NCBI GenBank assembly: GCA_017610525.1
Contig: JAFCBW010000021.1
Coordinates: 1-15,231, forward strand
Reading direction: 5' to 3'
Source of the DNA: Candidatus Nanohalarchaeota archaeon
Lineage (GTDB): Archaea > EX4484-52 > B79-G9
DNA length: 15,231 nt
Part shown: in pieces, positions 6,272 to 13,528 of the stretch
Layout: every line of letters starts with the position of its first letter
How positions within the stretch are numbered: position 1 is the stretch's first letter
Position numbers and translations under genes: made by a program
Notes under the pieces: model-generated
What the model was told of the DNA's origin: nothing
What the model saw: only the letters and a program-made list of their open reading frames with translations
The model's database searches: none

Positions 6272-6913
6272 ATGAGAAAAACGATAACGATTGGGACTAT
6301 GATGATGTTTCTAGTCCTGGCTGCGAGCTGCGCGCATGCCTCCGTCACTTTCGGACCAACAGATACTTTTGTCACTCTGGATGGGCGTTTCAACTACACA
6401 TTCGCCACAACAATGAGCTTCTCACAATCAGGAGTATTTGATGATGGGATCATGCTGAACTATGAAAACCTATCTTTCATTCCCCATGGGACCGGGACTG
6501 GTACCGGAACAATCAATCAATGGACCAACGCTATGCGAGATATCACAATATGCACCAACGACTCCAATGTAAATATGAGCTTCGTGAATCTTACGGCAAG
6601 CTCCGATATCTACATAGTTGAGGATAATACCTGGTACTTAGATGTGACCGATAGCACAAACTACACGTTCAATGCAACATCCGGGTGTAAGCAGGTATTG
6701 ATCTATGACATCAAGACAGAAATCTCATCATCAACAGCAGTGTATCCATCATCAAAAACAGGAAATGTATTTAATAATATTATCGGCTCGCTAAATACGG
6801 GGACAGGAACAGTGTATAATGTGATTATTGTTGTTGTCATTCTAGTGTTGATGGGTATTGCATTAGCATATATGAAAACATACTCGAATGATGGCGTTAC
6901 AACATCAATATAA
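6272..6913 (+). CDS. Envelope/minor capsid protein with capsid-like C-terminal helix (213 aa)
   Basis: Residues 1-24 form a signal peptide ending AASCAHA, which could be cleaved after Ala. A beta-rich ectodomain follows (about residues 25-165) with many N-x-S/T sequons and a GTGTGTGT loop. The C-terminus has one transmembrane helix at about residues 184-205: GTVYNVIIVVVILVLMGIAL. This closely resembles the second helix of the capsid-like protein at 2490 (GTVYTVLILVIIIVLMGLAL), with matching GTVY and VLMG positions. It is therefore a likely virion surface protein that inserts beside, or was derived from, the capsid hairpin. GC content of the ectodomain coding region is visibly higher than in the LamG genes before it (33 of 60 bases at 6481-6540 against 18 of 60 at 5401-5460). 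A weak AGAGAAG-type ribosome binding site precedes ATG 6272. Confidence 0.75.
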   Translation: MRKTITIGTMMMFLVLAASCAHASVTFGPTDTFVTLDGRFNYTFATTMSFSQSGVFDDGIMLNYENLSFIPHGTGTGTGTINQWTNAMRDITICTNDSNVNMSFVNLTASSDIYIVEDNTWYLDVTDSTNYTFNATSGCKQVLIYDIKTEISSSTAVYPSSKTGNVFNNIIGSLNTGTGTVYNVIIVVVILVLMGIALAYMKTYSNDGVTTSI

Positions 6914-6941
6914 GTCCGGGATATAGTGCGGGGTGAATATC

Positions 6942-9668
6942 ATGGTAACATCTAAATATGAAGTCAAGCCCGGATCATCAATGTCAAATGAAGAGGCAAA
7001 GGATCAGGGATATAGATATTCTGAAAAGTATAATACTTACAGCAAAAGAGTCCCGAAAAGTACCTCTTCTGTCGCGCCTGCGGTCACACCGCAGGGACGC
7101 GGCAGTTCTGCATCTTCTCCCGCACCTTCTACATCAAAGGCCGCAGCTCAACCACAGTATGAGCTGGATACAAAGCCGCTCAATTCAATGACTGCTAAAG
7201 AAGCAGAGGATGAGGGATATTCGCGTAGCGGTGCTGTTGGGTATTACCGCATTCCTGCCACGCGAAAGAATATCATCAAGGCACAAAAACATTACACTGT
7301 GCAGAGGGACAGGGTTGCCAGATTATTATCTGATGAGATGAAATCAGGTGGTGACGGGAAAAAGTATTATATCGGGAACGAAGAAGCAACCCGTATGCAG
7401 TACCTGAATTATCTTGCTGAGAATAAACAAAGGATGTCTCAGGAGATTAAGAGTTTGGGTGATATTGAAGTTGCACAGGCAGTACATTCCCGGGCGATTC
7501 GTAAGCCTATAAAAAATGTGATTGCGGATAGAAAGATTCAGGTGATGACACCGGAAGCTCTCAAGAAGTTAGGGAGAGAGTCTGAGATCCATGGAAAACA
7601 CAGGGATATTATTGAGCAGGTGAATATTGGATCTGTGCTGATGCAGGGGACTGTCACTAAACCATATATCCCGAGGGAGAAAGTTGTGAAAGAGTATGGT
7701 GTTCATAGAGAGAGAAAACAGATAATCCCGGAAGGAGAGTATGTTGCTGTGACTCCTGAAGGTAAGGAAGTGCGGTTGAGTGGATTTTCTCAGCGAAGTA
7801 TCAAAAGATCAAAAGCATTGTCTCAAAAAGCAGTAGATGTGGATGAATATATCGATAAGGTCATTACTGCTCCACGCTTAACAGTAGCTCATAAATTAGG
7901 GAGAGGTGTAGTGAAAACATTACCTGATTTTGTTATTGGTTCTGCTGCGGCTGTGGCCGCGTTACCTGCATTCATTGAAACATCAATCAAAGCGCCATCA
8001 TCCACAATTGCGGGAGCGAAAAAAGGACTTACAGAAATGGGCCCGGCAATGTATGAACATGCAACAACAAAACCCGCAGAATTTATTGGTGGTGTTGTGG
8101 GTATGGCTCTGGGTGGAAAATTAGCCGGAAAGGCTGCCGGGAAAGTTGGGGGAAAGATAAAAGCGAAAGTTGCGGCCCCGGAATCAAAGGTAACTGGGTT
8201 CAAAACAATGGAGCCCGAGGTCCTGAAAATACAGAATGGAAATGTCAAGTTCTCTGGCGGGTATGAGGGTGTTCTTGAAACTACAACCAAAATAAAGAAA
8301 GCGCTTAGAAAACCGCCAGTTCAGGAAACTGTCGGAATTTCTGTGGAAGGCGGCGGGAAGATGACACCAAAAGCATTTGATATTGATTTTGCAACTCGGG
8401 TCGGTCAGGAGAGTATTGCGCCGTCTAAAATTACCGGGAAAAGCAAGACCGTCTCAAGAAAAACAGATGCAGTACATTCTATTGAGAAACCGCTTGAGGG
8501 AAAAAAGAGTGTTGAGCTTGGAAGGGAAACCATCAAGACAGATATGAAAATCTATCCAGGGGAATATACTGACACCGCCGCGGTAATCAAAGGCAAAAGC
8601 GGCCATAAAAAAACAGCTATCTCAAAGATGCAATTTCTAAGGGAAACTAAAACAAGACATGTAGGAAAAGTTAGGGTCACAGAGGAGACAGTGCGACACA
8701 AAACAAGAGTCGTAGATGATGCACTCAATCAACAGTTTCTGCCTGAAGGCCACATTAAGATCCAGACCGTTGAAGTTGGGGCAACAAAACATGTAAGGGG
8801 CAGGTCAACAGCGCAGAGGGGCGGGATTACGTCGGGCTTTGATGCAACGCACAGGCCTGCGCAGATTACCCGGGCAATGGTCCCGGAAAAAAATATAATG
8901 AAGCCGCTCACTTTTGATGTGGGTGTAGGAAAAGGTACGGCCCAGAGTGTGAAGCATTTTGATATTGCGAAAGATGCACCGACAACCTCGAAGGGTACGG
9001 GGTCAGCAATAAGGCAGATTGAAGTTGGAAAAGGAATAAAGCAGAGAATGAGAGATGTTGAAATCTATGATACTTATGAGACACATACGCCAATGGTGCG
9101 GCAGGCTCATGGCGTTCATGAAGCAGGGCAGACAGCTGCAAGGATGAGACTCACGGAGGTTGTCACTCAAAAGAATATACAGGCTACAGGCAGAATGAGG
9201 ATGAACGCACGAAGAACAGAAAGAGCAGGGCAGAGTATTGGAATTATGAGCGGTGTGATTAGTGGAGTCAGAGATAGGATGAGAGATGTAACCATGGGAG
9301 GAACTGCACAGAGGCAAAGAGATAGACCACAGACCGGAAAGCATTATGTACCTGGCCTGTTACCTGAACTGCCTGTTTTTATGCAGCAGAGGCAAAGAGA
9401 TCTTACAATACAACATGCAGACTCAATCACAATGCAGATACCCAAACAGATACAGACTACAATACAAAAGCCAAAAGTACCACCAGAAATTATAATGAGT
9501 AATATCCCGCCGCCGCCCATCGTAGATCCCAGAATACATAAACCAAAAATACCACTGATAGGTTTTGGTGGCGGCTCTGGAACTTCACTAACATCACAGA
9601 GGAAAGGACTACGCACGCAACTGAAAGTGATTAAGCATAATATTGCAGATATTCAGAAGTTGATATGA
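6942..9668 (+). CDS. Large basic structural-type protein (908 aa)
   Basis: The family is not recognised with certainty; its size, basic charge and position suggest an internal virion or assembly protein. The N-terminus has two copies of a roughly 32-residue motif at residues 6-37 and 73-104 (consensus Y-E-x-K/P-x-S-M-S/T-x-E-A-x-D-x-G-Y), separated by a Ser/Ala/Pro linker. Two hydrophobic segments lie at about 327-349 (IGSAAAVAALPAFIETSI) and 379-400 (FIGGVVGMALGGKLAGKAAG), the second followed by a Gly/Lys/Ala run. The C-terminal third is Arg/Gln/Met-rich with repeated RMRDV and QRQRD motifs. It ends in a Pro-rich segment (NIPPPPIVDP) and GFGGGSG. I preferred ATG 6942 to GTG 6933 because GGGGTGA at 6930-6936 is an ideally spaced ribosome binding site. 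The stop overlaps ATG 9665. The segment could puncture or line membrane, but that is inference. Confidence 0.78.
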   Translation: MVTSKYEVKPGSSMSNEEAKDQGYRYSEKYNTYSKRVPKSTSSVAPAVTPQGRGSSASSPAPSTSKAAAQPQYELDTKPLNSMTAKEAEDEGYSRSGAVGYYRIPATRKNIIKAQKHYTVQRDRVARLLSDEMKSGGDGKKYYIGNEEATRMQYLNYLAENKQRMSQEIKSLGDIEVAQAVHSRAIRKPIKNVIADRKIQVMTPEALKKLGRESEIHGKHRDIIEQVNIGSVLMQGTVTKPYIPREKVVKEYGVHRERKQIIPEGEYVAVTPEGKEVRLSGFSQRSIKRSKALSQKAVDVDEYIDKVITAPRLTVAHKLGRGVVKTLPDFVIGSAAAVAALPAFIETSIKAPSSTIAGAKKGLTEMGPAMYEHATTKPAEFIGGVVGMALGGKLAGKAAGKVGGKIKAKVAAPESKVTGFKTMEPEVLKIQNGNVKFSGGYEGVLETTTKIKKALRKPPVQETVGISVEGGGKMTPKAFDIDFATRVGQESIAPSKITGKSKTVSRKTDAVHSIEKPLEGKKSVELGRETIKTDMKIYPGEYTDTAAVIKGKSGHKKTAISKMQFLRETKTRHVGKVRVTEETVRHKTRVVDDALNQQFLPEGHIKIQTVEVGATKHVRGRSTAQRGGITSGFDATHRPAQITRAMVPEKNIMKPLTFDVGVGKGTAQSVKHFDIAKDAPTTSKGTGSAIRQIEVGKGIKQRMRDVEIYDTYETHTPMVRQAHGVHEAGQTAARMRLTEVVTQKNIQATGRMRMNARRTERAGQSIGIMSGVISGVRDRMRDVTMGGTAQRQRDRPQTGKHYVPGLLPELPVFMQQRQRDLTIQHADSITMQIPKQIQTTIQKPKVPPEIIMSNIPPPPIVDPRIHKPKIPLIGFGGGSGTSLTSQRKGLRTQLKVIKHNIADIQKLI

Positions 9669-9964
9669 TGGCTGTAGATATAGCGCGACTGATGCTGTCT
9701 GGATTGATATTGATATTTCTAGTTTTAATGGTGTTTATGGTGGCTGTAACTATGATTGGTGGTTTTGTGCAACCTCTCACGGATAGCCTGAATACGGACC
9801 AGACCGTAGGACTGACAGGTGAAAAATACACAGAGCTCAGTGATAGGTTATGGTGGTATACAAAGTGGTGTTTCAAACTTGTGATAGCCTTTGTAATATT
9901 TATCGTCGGGTACAAGATGTTGTATGACAAAGAGGAGACGAGTGTCTATTACGGTGAACGGTGA
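9665..9964 (+). CDS. Two-helix membrane protein (99 aa)
   Basis: The protein has a hydrophobic helix at about residues 11-35 (LSGLILIFLVLMVFMVAVTM), a polar loop of about 35 residues, and an aromatic-led second helix at about 63-85 (LWWYTKWCFKLVIAFVIF) followed by a charged tail. It begins at ATG 9665, overlapping the stop of the 908-aa gene, with an immediate second ATG at 9668 as an alternative. Its stop overlaps the next reading frame. The topology is similar to the following gene product, and the pair may be paralogous partners. A viral envelope role or assembly holin-like role is possible; nothing in the sequence decides between them. Confidence 0.72.
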   Translation: MMAVDIARLMLSGLILIFLVLMVFMVAVTMIGGFVQPLTDSLNTDQTVGLTGEKYTELSDRLWWYTKWCFKLVIAFVIFIVGYKMLYDKEETSVYYGER

Positions 9965-9969
9965 CTGAA

Positions 9970-10236
9970 ATGGGAATGTATGATCTTGTGATTGGTGTTG
10001 TGATTATACTTGTGATAGGTATCGTTTGGACAATATTAGGATATGAGCTCAATACAACGGCGGATGTCATGAAACAAATAATCCCTGCAACCATCAATAA
10101 TGAAACTGTGAATGTAACTGCTGTAACTGATGAGATTGAGGTTGCGCAGAATGTGTATTATGTCTGGTATTTCATAATTGCGGTCCTGGTGTTTGTGTGG
10201 GTAATCAAAAAGAGTTCGAGGGAGCAGAATGTTTAA
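9970..10236 (+). CDS. Two-helix membrane protein (88 aa)
   Basis: Helix one occupies about residues 5-24 (DLVIGVVIILVIGIVWTILG). A 40-residue polar loop with three N-x-S/T sequons follows, then helix two at about 62-80 (YYVWYFIIAVLVFVWVI) and a basic tail. The sequons place the loop outside the cell. I chose ATG 9970 because GGTGA at 9960-9964 makes a good ribosome binding site; GTG 9961, which overlaps the previous stop, would add three residues. The 3' end overlaps the spike gene start by 8 bases. Family unrecognised; its arrangement (helix, polar loop, aromatic helix) parallels the 99-aa protein before it. Confidence 0.7.
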   Translation: MGMYDLVIGVVIILVIGIVWTILGYELNTTADVMKQIIPATINNETVNVTAVTDEIEVAQNVYYVWYFIIAVLVFVWVIKKSSREQNV

Positions 10237-11425
10237 GAAAAAGAGATTAATCATTTTTGGATTATTATTCTGTTTGAGTATGATTTCTGTAGTTGAAGCC
10301 ACGACGCACATCTATCAAGAGAATGCAAATAGTACTGCTTGTGTAGGTACATGGCATCCATCGTATCCATGCAGTAATCTATTCAATGGTAATTGGAACA
10401 CTCTCGCTTCATGCAATACGGGCGAAACATGCTATGCCTATGCTAATTATTCTGCTCCGGATGACTATTACCCTAACTTTTGGAAAATAAGTTCGAGATA
10501 TGGTGTACTAATCAATCAATCTGTTTATAATTCTTGTGAGATTGCGCAAATACAATTTAGGATGATCAGTTATCTTGGTGAGGGTCCTGCGTCATCTGCT
10601 AAGTGGGATTGTTGGACAGGTACAATATGGCACAATCTATATACAGATAGTGGTGCTGCGGCTCTGCGTGAAGAAGCAATATGGTTTGGTCTATATGGGG
10701 GGATGCATGTATCTATATACGATAATGATACGGGAAATGATATGATTAATTGGACAATATATATTCAAAATGCCACTACAGATTATGAAAAAGTAGAAAA
10801 TAACAACCCCTCATACTTTCTATGGTCAGATATACCCCAAGGAGAAATCAATATAACAATATCAGATGGATCGGACAGTCTATATTATCTCAATACAACA
10901 GCAAATCTCACAAACAATGAAACGGAATATTATCATCTAAATCTGAGCATGAGACAAATTGCTGAAAATCCAATAACAATCACATCATCATCAGGAATTA
11001 GTTTGTTGGATGGAGATACAACAACAGTTTCCTGCTCGGCTGCTGAAGGATCTCCGCAAATGTCTATCAATGGGATTAATGTATCATTATCGTACACGCT
11101 TACTGTTGCGGAGGGATTGTATGTTGTTTTTTGTGAGGTTGATGAAACAGAAAATTACAGACCAACAAATGAAACACTGACAATCACAGTGAATCCATTA
11201 GTTGCATGCACAAATAACAACACATTTACATTCAGAAAAACAATAACACCGGAATCAAATCTTACTACTTTGAATTTCACTGATGTTGTACCTACGCATT
11301 ATGTGAAGAGCGATCTATCTGATGTGTATGTTCCCGGGACAAACAACACCTGGCTAAATTTCACCGATGGGTATTATGTGATTGTCAATAATTTTCACCG
11401 ATGGGTATTATGTGATTGTCAATAA
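10229..11425 (+). CDS. Spike-type surface protein, N-terminal part (frame-interrupted)
   Basis: A signal peptide covers residues 1-24 (MFKKKRLIIFGLLFCLSMIS, cleavage near VEA). Residues about 25-140 resemble an archaeal F5/8 (discoidin)-like domain: NLFNGNWNTLAS, YAYANYSAPDD, IAQIQFRMISY, KWDCWTGTIWHNLY. Further beta domains follow, including an Ig-like one at about 255-335 (DGDTTTVSCSAAEGSPQMSI to YVVFCEVDE, with a Cys pair). Sequons are very frequent, so the protein is probably heavily glycosylated and extracellular. The frame then crosses a perfect 34-base tandem duplication (11359-11426) and stops at 11423-11425 with an out-of-frame tail. Removing one copy joins it to the following frame as one 785-residue protein with C-terminal membrane helices. 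As read here it would lack its anchor. Role inferred: receptor-binding spike. Confidence 0.78.
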   Translation: MFKKKRLIIFGLLFCLSMISVVEATTHIYQENANSTACVGTWHPSYPCSNLFNGNWNTLASCNTGETCYAYANYSAPDDYYPNFWKISSRYGVLINQSVYNSCEIAQIQFRMISYLGEGPASSAKWDCWTGTIWHNLYTDSGAAALREEAIWFGLYGGMHVSIYDNDTGNDMINWTIYIQNATTDYEKVENNNPSYFLWSDIPQGEINITISDGSDSLYYLNTTANLTNNETEYYHLNLSMRQIAENPITITSSSGISLLDGDTTTVSCSAAEGSPQMSINGINVSLSYTLTVAEGLYVVFCEVDETENYRPTNETLTITVNPLVACTNNNTFTFRKTITPESNLTTLNFTDVVPTHYVKSDLSDVYVPGTNNTWLNFTDGYYVIVNNFHRWVLCDCQ

Positions 11426-11426
11426 T
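11359..11426. repeat. Perfect 34-bp tandem duplication
   Basis: Bases 11359-11392 and 11393-11426 are identical, each starting TTTCACCGATGGG and ending GTCAATAAT. Because 34 is not a multiple of three, the second copy shifts the reading frame and creates the TAA at 11423. With one copy removed, 10229-12620 is a single open frame of 786 codons. It may be a recent slippage duplication, a reversible on/off switch, or an assembly error. Confidence 0.95.
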
Positions 11427-11432
11427 ACGGGC

Positions 11433-12620
11433 ATGTCATCTATTGATGTGTATTTTGGAAATTATTTTGCAAACCGTACCTACAGTACACACGCGCTCTC
11501 CGATAATGTTTCCTTGATTGAAGGACACACACAGATCAATCCTGCAGCAGTATATACGCTGAGGGATGAGCTCAATGGAGCGGAGCTGTTCCCGCCGGGC
11601 GCAACACTGACAAGCATAATCCAATGCTCGCAGGGAGAATCATATATCCCAATAAATGGGAATGATACAAAATTCCTGATAGCAAGCAATGACTATATCA
11701 CGAAGGCATTACTTAGGGTGTCTTATACTGCGGATTCATATTATTCGCGGCAGTTCTATCCATCAGAGCAGGATATGTTGTTGTTGAATTTCTATCTTGC
11801 AGATGCGTATGTGAATGCGATTGACCGGATTGATTTTAAGATGTTGGATAGTGATCAGTACAGCTCAAAACTACAGGCATATAAAACAGTAGCAGATACT
11901 AGTGTTGTGATAACAGAGGGATACTTTGATGTGTCGAGATATTATTCAGCGTACCTTTTAGAGGATTCAGATTATTATCTGAGGGCCGTTGAAGCAGGCG
12001 GCACGATAACGGAATATGGGAGGATTACTGTTGTAGAGCCTGCAGTAAAGGAGATAGGGCTTGCAAGCATGCAGCTCAATCCGGAGAGTGTTTTGATAGC
12101 AAGTAAGATTACTATGAATGCTTGGGCCAATGATGGGCGTACGAGCTTGTATGTTGTGTATGAGGATCTGATGAACCAGACAGATGATTTGAATATTACT
12201 GTGTATCATGAGAATGGCACTGTGTTTCAGAATGATCATTATGTGGATACAAACAGCGTGACGCTTGAGTATAATATCACTGACTTTTCAAATGATACTT
12301 TCACTGTGTCTTTTTCTGTTGAGCATGAGACATTCGGAAATTCTCCGGTGACTTATTTTATGTCTGTGAGCACTTCGACAATGTGGAATCTTGGAGTGAG
12401 CTCTTACGTGTATACGTTTATTTCATTGATTACGATTGTGTTGGTTGGGGGAATTACAACCCGGAAGAGTATGCTTGCAGGAGTGATTATGTTTATTTCC
12501 ATGATCCTGATTTTAAGGGCGATAGGATGGTTGAGTGTGATGAGTGATGTGTCTATAGTGTTTGTGATTTTACTATGTGTAATCGGTCTATTTGTATGGA
12601 TCAAGCAGGGGGGGGAATGA
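11433..12620 (+). CDS. Spike-type surface protein, C-terminal part with three membrane helices
   Basis: This frame continues the 10229 gene after the 34-base duplication. It is open from 11382 (TTG), and ATG 11433, seven bases past the upstream stop, is the best candidate for reinitiation, though no strong ribosome binding site is seen. The product (395 residues from 11433) has beta-rich extracellular regions with sequons. It ends in three hydrophobic helices: YTFISLITIVLVGGI, MLAGVIMFISMILIL and SIVFVILLCVIGLFVWI. Base composition is higher in GC than the N-terminal part (29 of 60 bases at 11521-11580 against 18 of 60 at 10921-10980), suggesting a domain junction close to the duplication. 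It ends in a run of eight G and overlaps the next gene as ATGA. Without the N-terminal part it lacks a signal peptide, so it may be non-functional alone. Confidence 0.72.
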   Translation: MSSIDVYFGNYFANRTYSTHALSDNVSLIEGHTQINPAAVYTLRDELNGAELFPPGATLTSIIQCSQGESYIPINGNDTKFLIASNDYITKALLRVSYTADSYYSRQFYPSEQDMLLLNFYLADAYVNAIDRIDFKMLDSDQYSSKLQAYKTVADTSVVITEGYFDVSRYYSAYLLEDSDYYLRAVEAGGTITEYGRITVVEPAVKEIGLASMQLNPESVLIASKITMNAWANDGRTSLYVVYEDLMNQTDDLNITVYHENGTVFQNDHYVDTNSVTLEYNITDFSNDTFTVSFSVEHETFGNSPVTYFMSVSTSTMWNLGVSSYVYTFISLITIVLVGGITTRKSMLAGVIMFISMILILRAIGWLSVMSDVSIVFVILLCVIGLFVWIKQGGE

Positions 12621-12982
12621 TGCGAGCGATACAGATTGCCCTTTTGCTTTTGTGTATACAGGTAGGGCTCGGGTTGGTTGCTGAAAGCGGTATGTTTAAC
12701 GGCGTGTATTATGAGAGTGAAATTACGGATTATAGTGTAGGGGACAACCCCCTGCAGAGTGAGAGTGAACAGGTGCAGGCCAGTATTTCAGGCTTGCAGA
12801 GTATGTGGAATATTATAAGTTGGGATTGGATAACGCGGTTTTTTGAGCCGTGGTATAGTAATAATGTGGGTGTGAAAGGATTGATTGACCATGTGCTCTT
12901 ATTCTTGAGGAGCCTGACGGGATTGATTGTGGTTGTTGCACTTGTAGAGTTTGTGAGGAACAGATCTAATATACTGGGATGA
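12617..12982 (+). CDS. Secreted or membrane protein with C-terminal helix (121 aa)
   Basis: The N-terminus (MMRAIQIALLLLCIQVGLGL) is a signal peptide or anchor. A Ser/Gln/Trp-rich ectodomain follows (SISGLQSMWNIISWDWITRFFEPWYSN), and the C-terminus has a hydrophobic helix (SLTGLIVVVALVEFV) with a short basic tail. ATG 12617 overlaps the stop of the spike frame as ATGA; ATG 12620 is an equal alternative. The GGGGGGGG tract at 12608-12615 lies where a ribosome binding site would. The stop overlaps the next start (ATGA at 12979). Family not recognised; co-translation with the spike gene and a Trp-rich interfacial segment suggest a membrane-proximal spike partner. Confidence 0.7.
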   Translation: MMRAIQIALLLLCIQVGLGLVAESGMFNGVYYESEITDYSVGDNPLQSESEQVQASISGLQSMWNIISWDWITRFFEPWYSNNVGVKGLIDHVLLFLRSLTGLIVVVALVEFVRNRSNILG

Positions 12983-13299
12983 TTGATATGACACAGCTAA
13001 TTGAAACATTGTATGGATATCTGATTGATGGAAATCTCAGGCAGTTTTGGATACAGCTGCTAAATTATTATTTCCCTTACGCATTGTTTTTCTGGATGGT
13101 TGGCGCGGTGATATTTGGGATAGTTCATATGAAGACGCAGAATATGGCGTATAGTGGTGCTGTAGTTGCGATGTACCTGACGTTAATATCAAGTTCGGGT
13201 TTTGTTGTGAACGCATACTCTGAGATGATTATGAGGATGGTCGGGCTTTTCATTGGCCTGATTGCAGGATATTACATTTATAGATCGTGGAAAGGGTGA
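12979..13299 (+). CDS. Polytopic membrane protein (106 aa)
   Basis: Three or so hydrophobic helices are visible: YYFPYALFFWMVGAVIFGIV, AYSGAVVAMYLTLISSSGFV and MVGLFIGLIAGYYIY, after an amphipathic N-terminal helix (LIETLYGYL). It starts by ATGA overlap with the preceding gene, or at ATG 12988, and is followed five bases later by the next gene. There is no signal peptide beyond the helices. The chain of overlapping small membrane genes from 9665 to 13299 suggests one membrane assembly. The family is not recognised. Confidence 0.7.
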   Translation: MIDMTQLIETLYGYLIDGNLRQFWIQLLNYYFPYALFFWMVGAVIFGIVHMKTQNMAYSGAVVAMYLTLISSSGFVVNAYSEMIMRMVGLFIGLIAGYYIYRSWKG

Positions 13300-13303
13300 G
13301 TTG

Positions 13304-13480
13304 ATGAAAGACAATAAACATATTAGGCTTGAGCTGGCAACGGGTACGGTTTTGAAGATTCCGAGATTTCCTGTTGTAAAAATTACGGTGCCCTCGGTCC
13401 GTGTCGGTAAGACCGGATTAAGAAGGCTTGTGATGAATGTCCCGGGACCAATAATTCAAAGAAGGAAAAGGAGGGGATAA
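13304..13480 (+). CDS. Small basic protein (58 aa)
   Basis: ATG 13304 is preceded by GGGTGAG at 13294-13300, a good ribosome binding site, and is preferred over an upstream frame extension that lies inside the previous gene. The product is highly basic, with beta-type alternation (KIPRFPVVKITVPSVRVGKT) and a C-terminal QRRKRRG cluster. It has no hydrophobic helix or signal peptide. It begins a run of three consecutive basic genes. A nucleic-acid-binding or DNA-coating virion protein is inferred from charge and position; no known fold is recognised. Confidence 0.65.
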   Translation: MKDNKHIRLELATGTVLKIPRFPVVKITVPSVRVGKTGLRRLVMNVPGPIIQRRKRRG

Positions 13481-13481
13481 C

Positions 13482-13526
13482 GTGGCAAAAAAGAAAACCG
13501 GACGTAAAGCGAGAAAGAAGAAGTAA
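13482..13526 (+). CDS. 14-aa Lys/Arg-rich microprotein
   Basis: GTG 13482 opens a 15-codon frame ending TAA 13524-13526, encoding MAKKKTGRKARKKK when GTG is read as Met; nine of fourteen residues are Lys or Arg. A strong Shine-Dalgarno-like GGAGGGGAT (13470-13478), overlapping the previous stop, is ideally spaced. Its place between two basic genes argues that it is real. Protamine-like condensing peptides occur in other viruses (for example adenovirus mu), and DNA binding is inferred here. It could instead be a short leader for coupling translation to the next gene. Confidence 0.5.
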   Translation: MAKKKTGRKARKKK

Positions 13527-13528
13527 GA

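Noticed and set aside
8908..9344. Minus-strand frames of 77 and 113 residues opposite the 908-aa gene
   Set aside because: They lie wholly inside a well-supported long gene, are His/Ser/Leu-rich as expected for antisense frames, and have no promoter.
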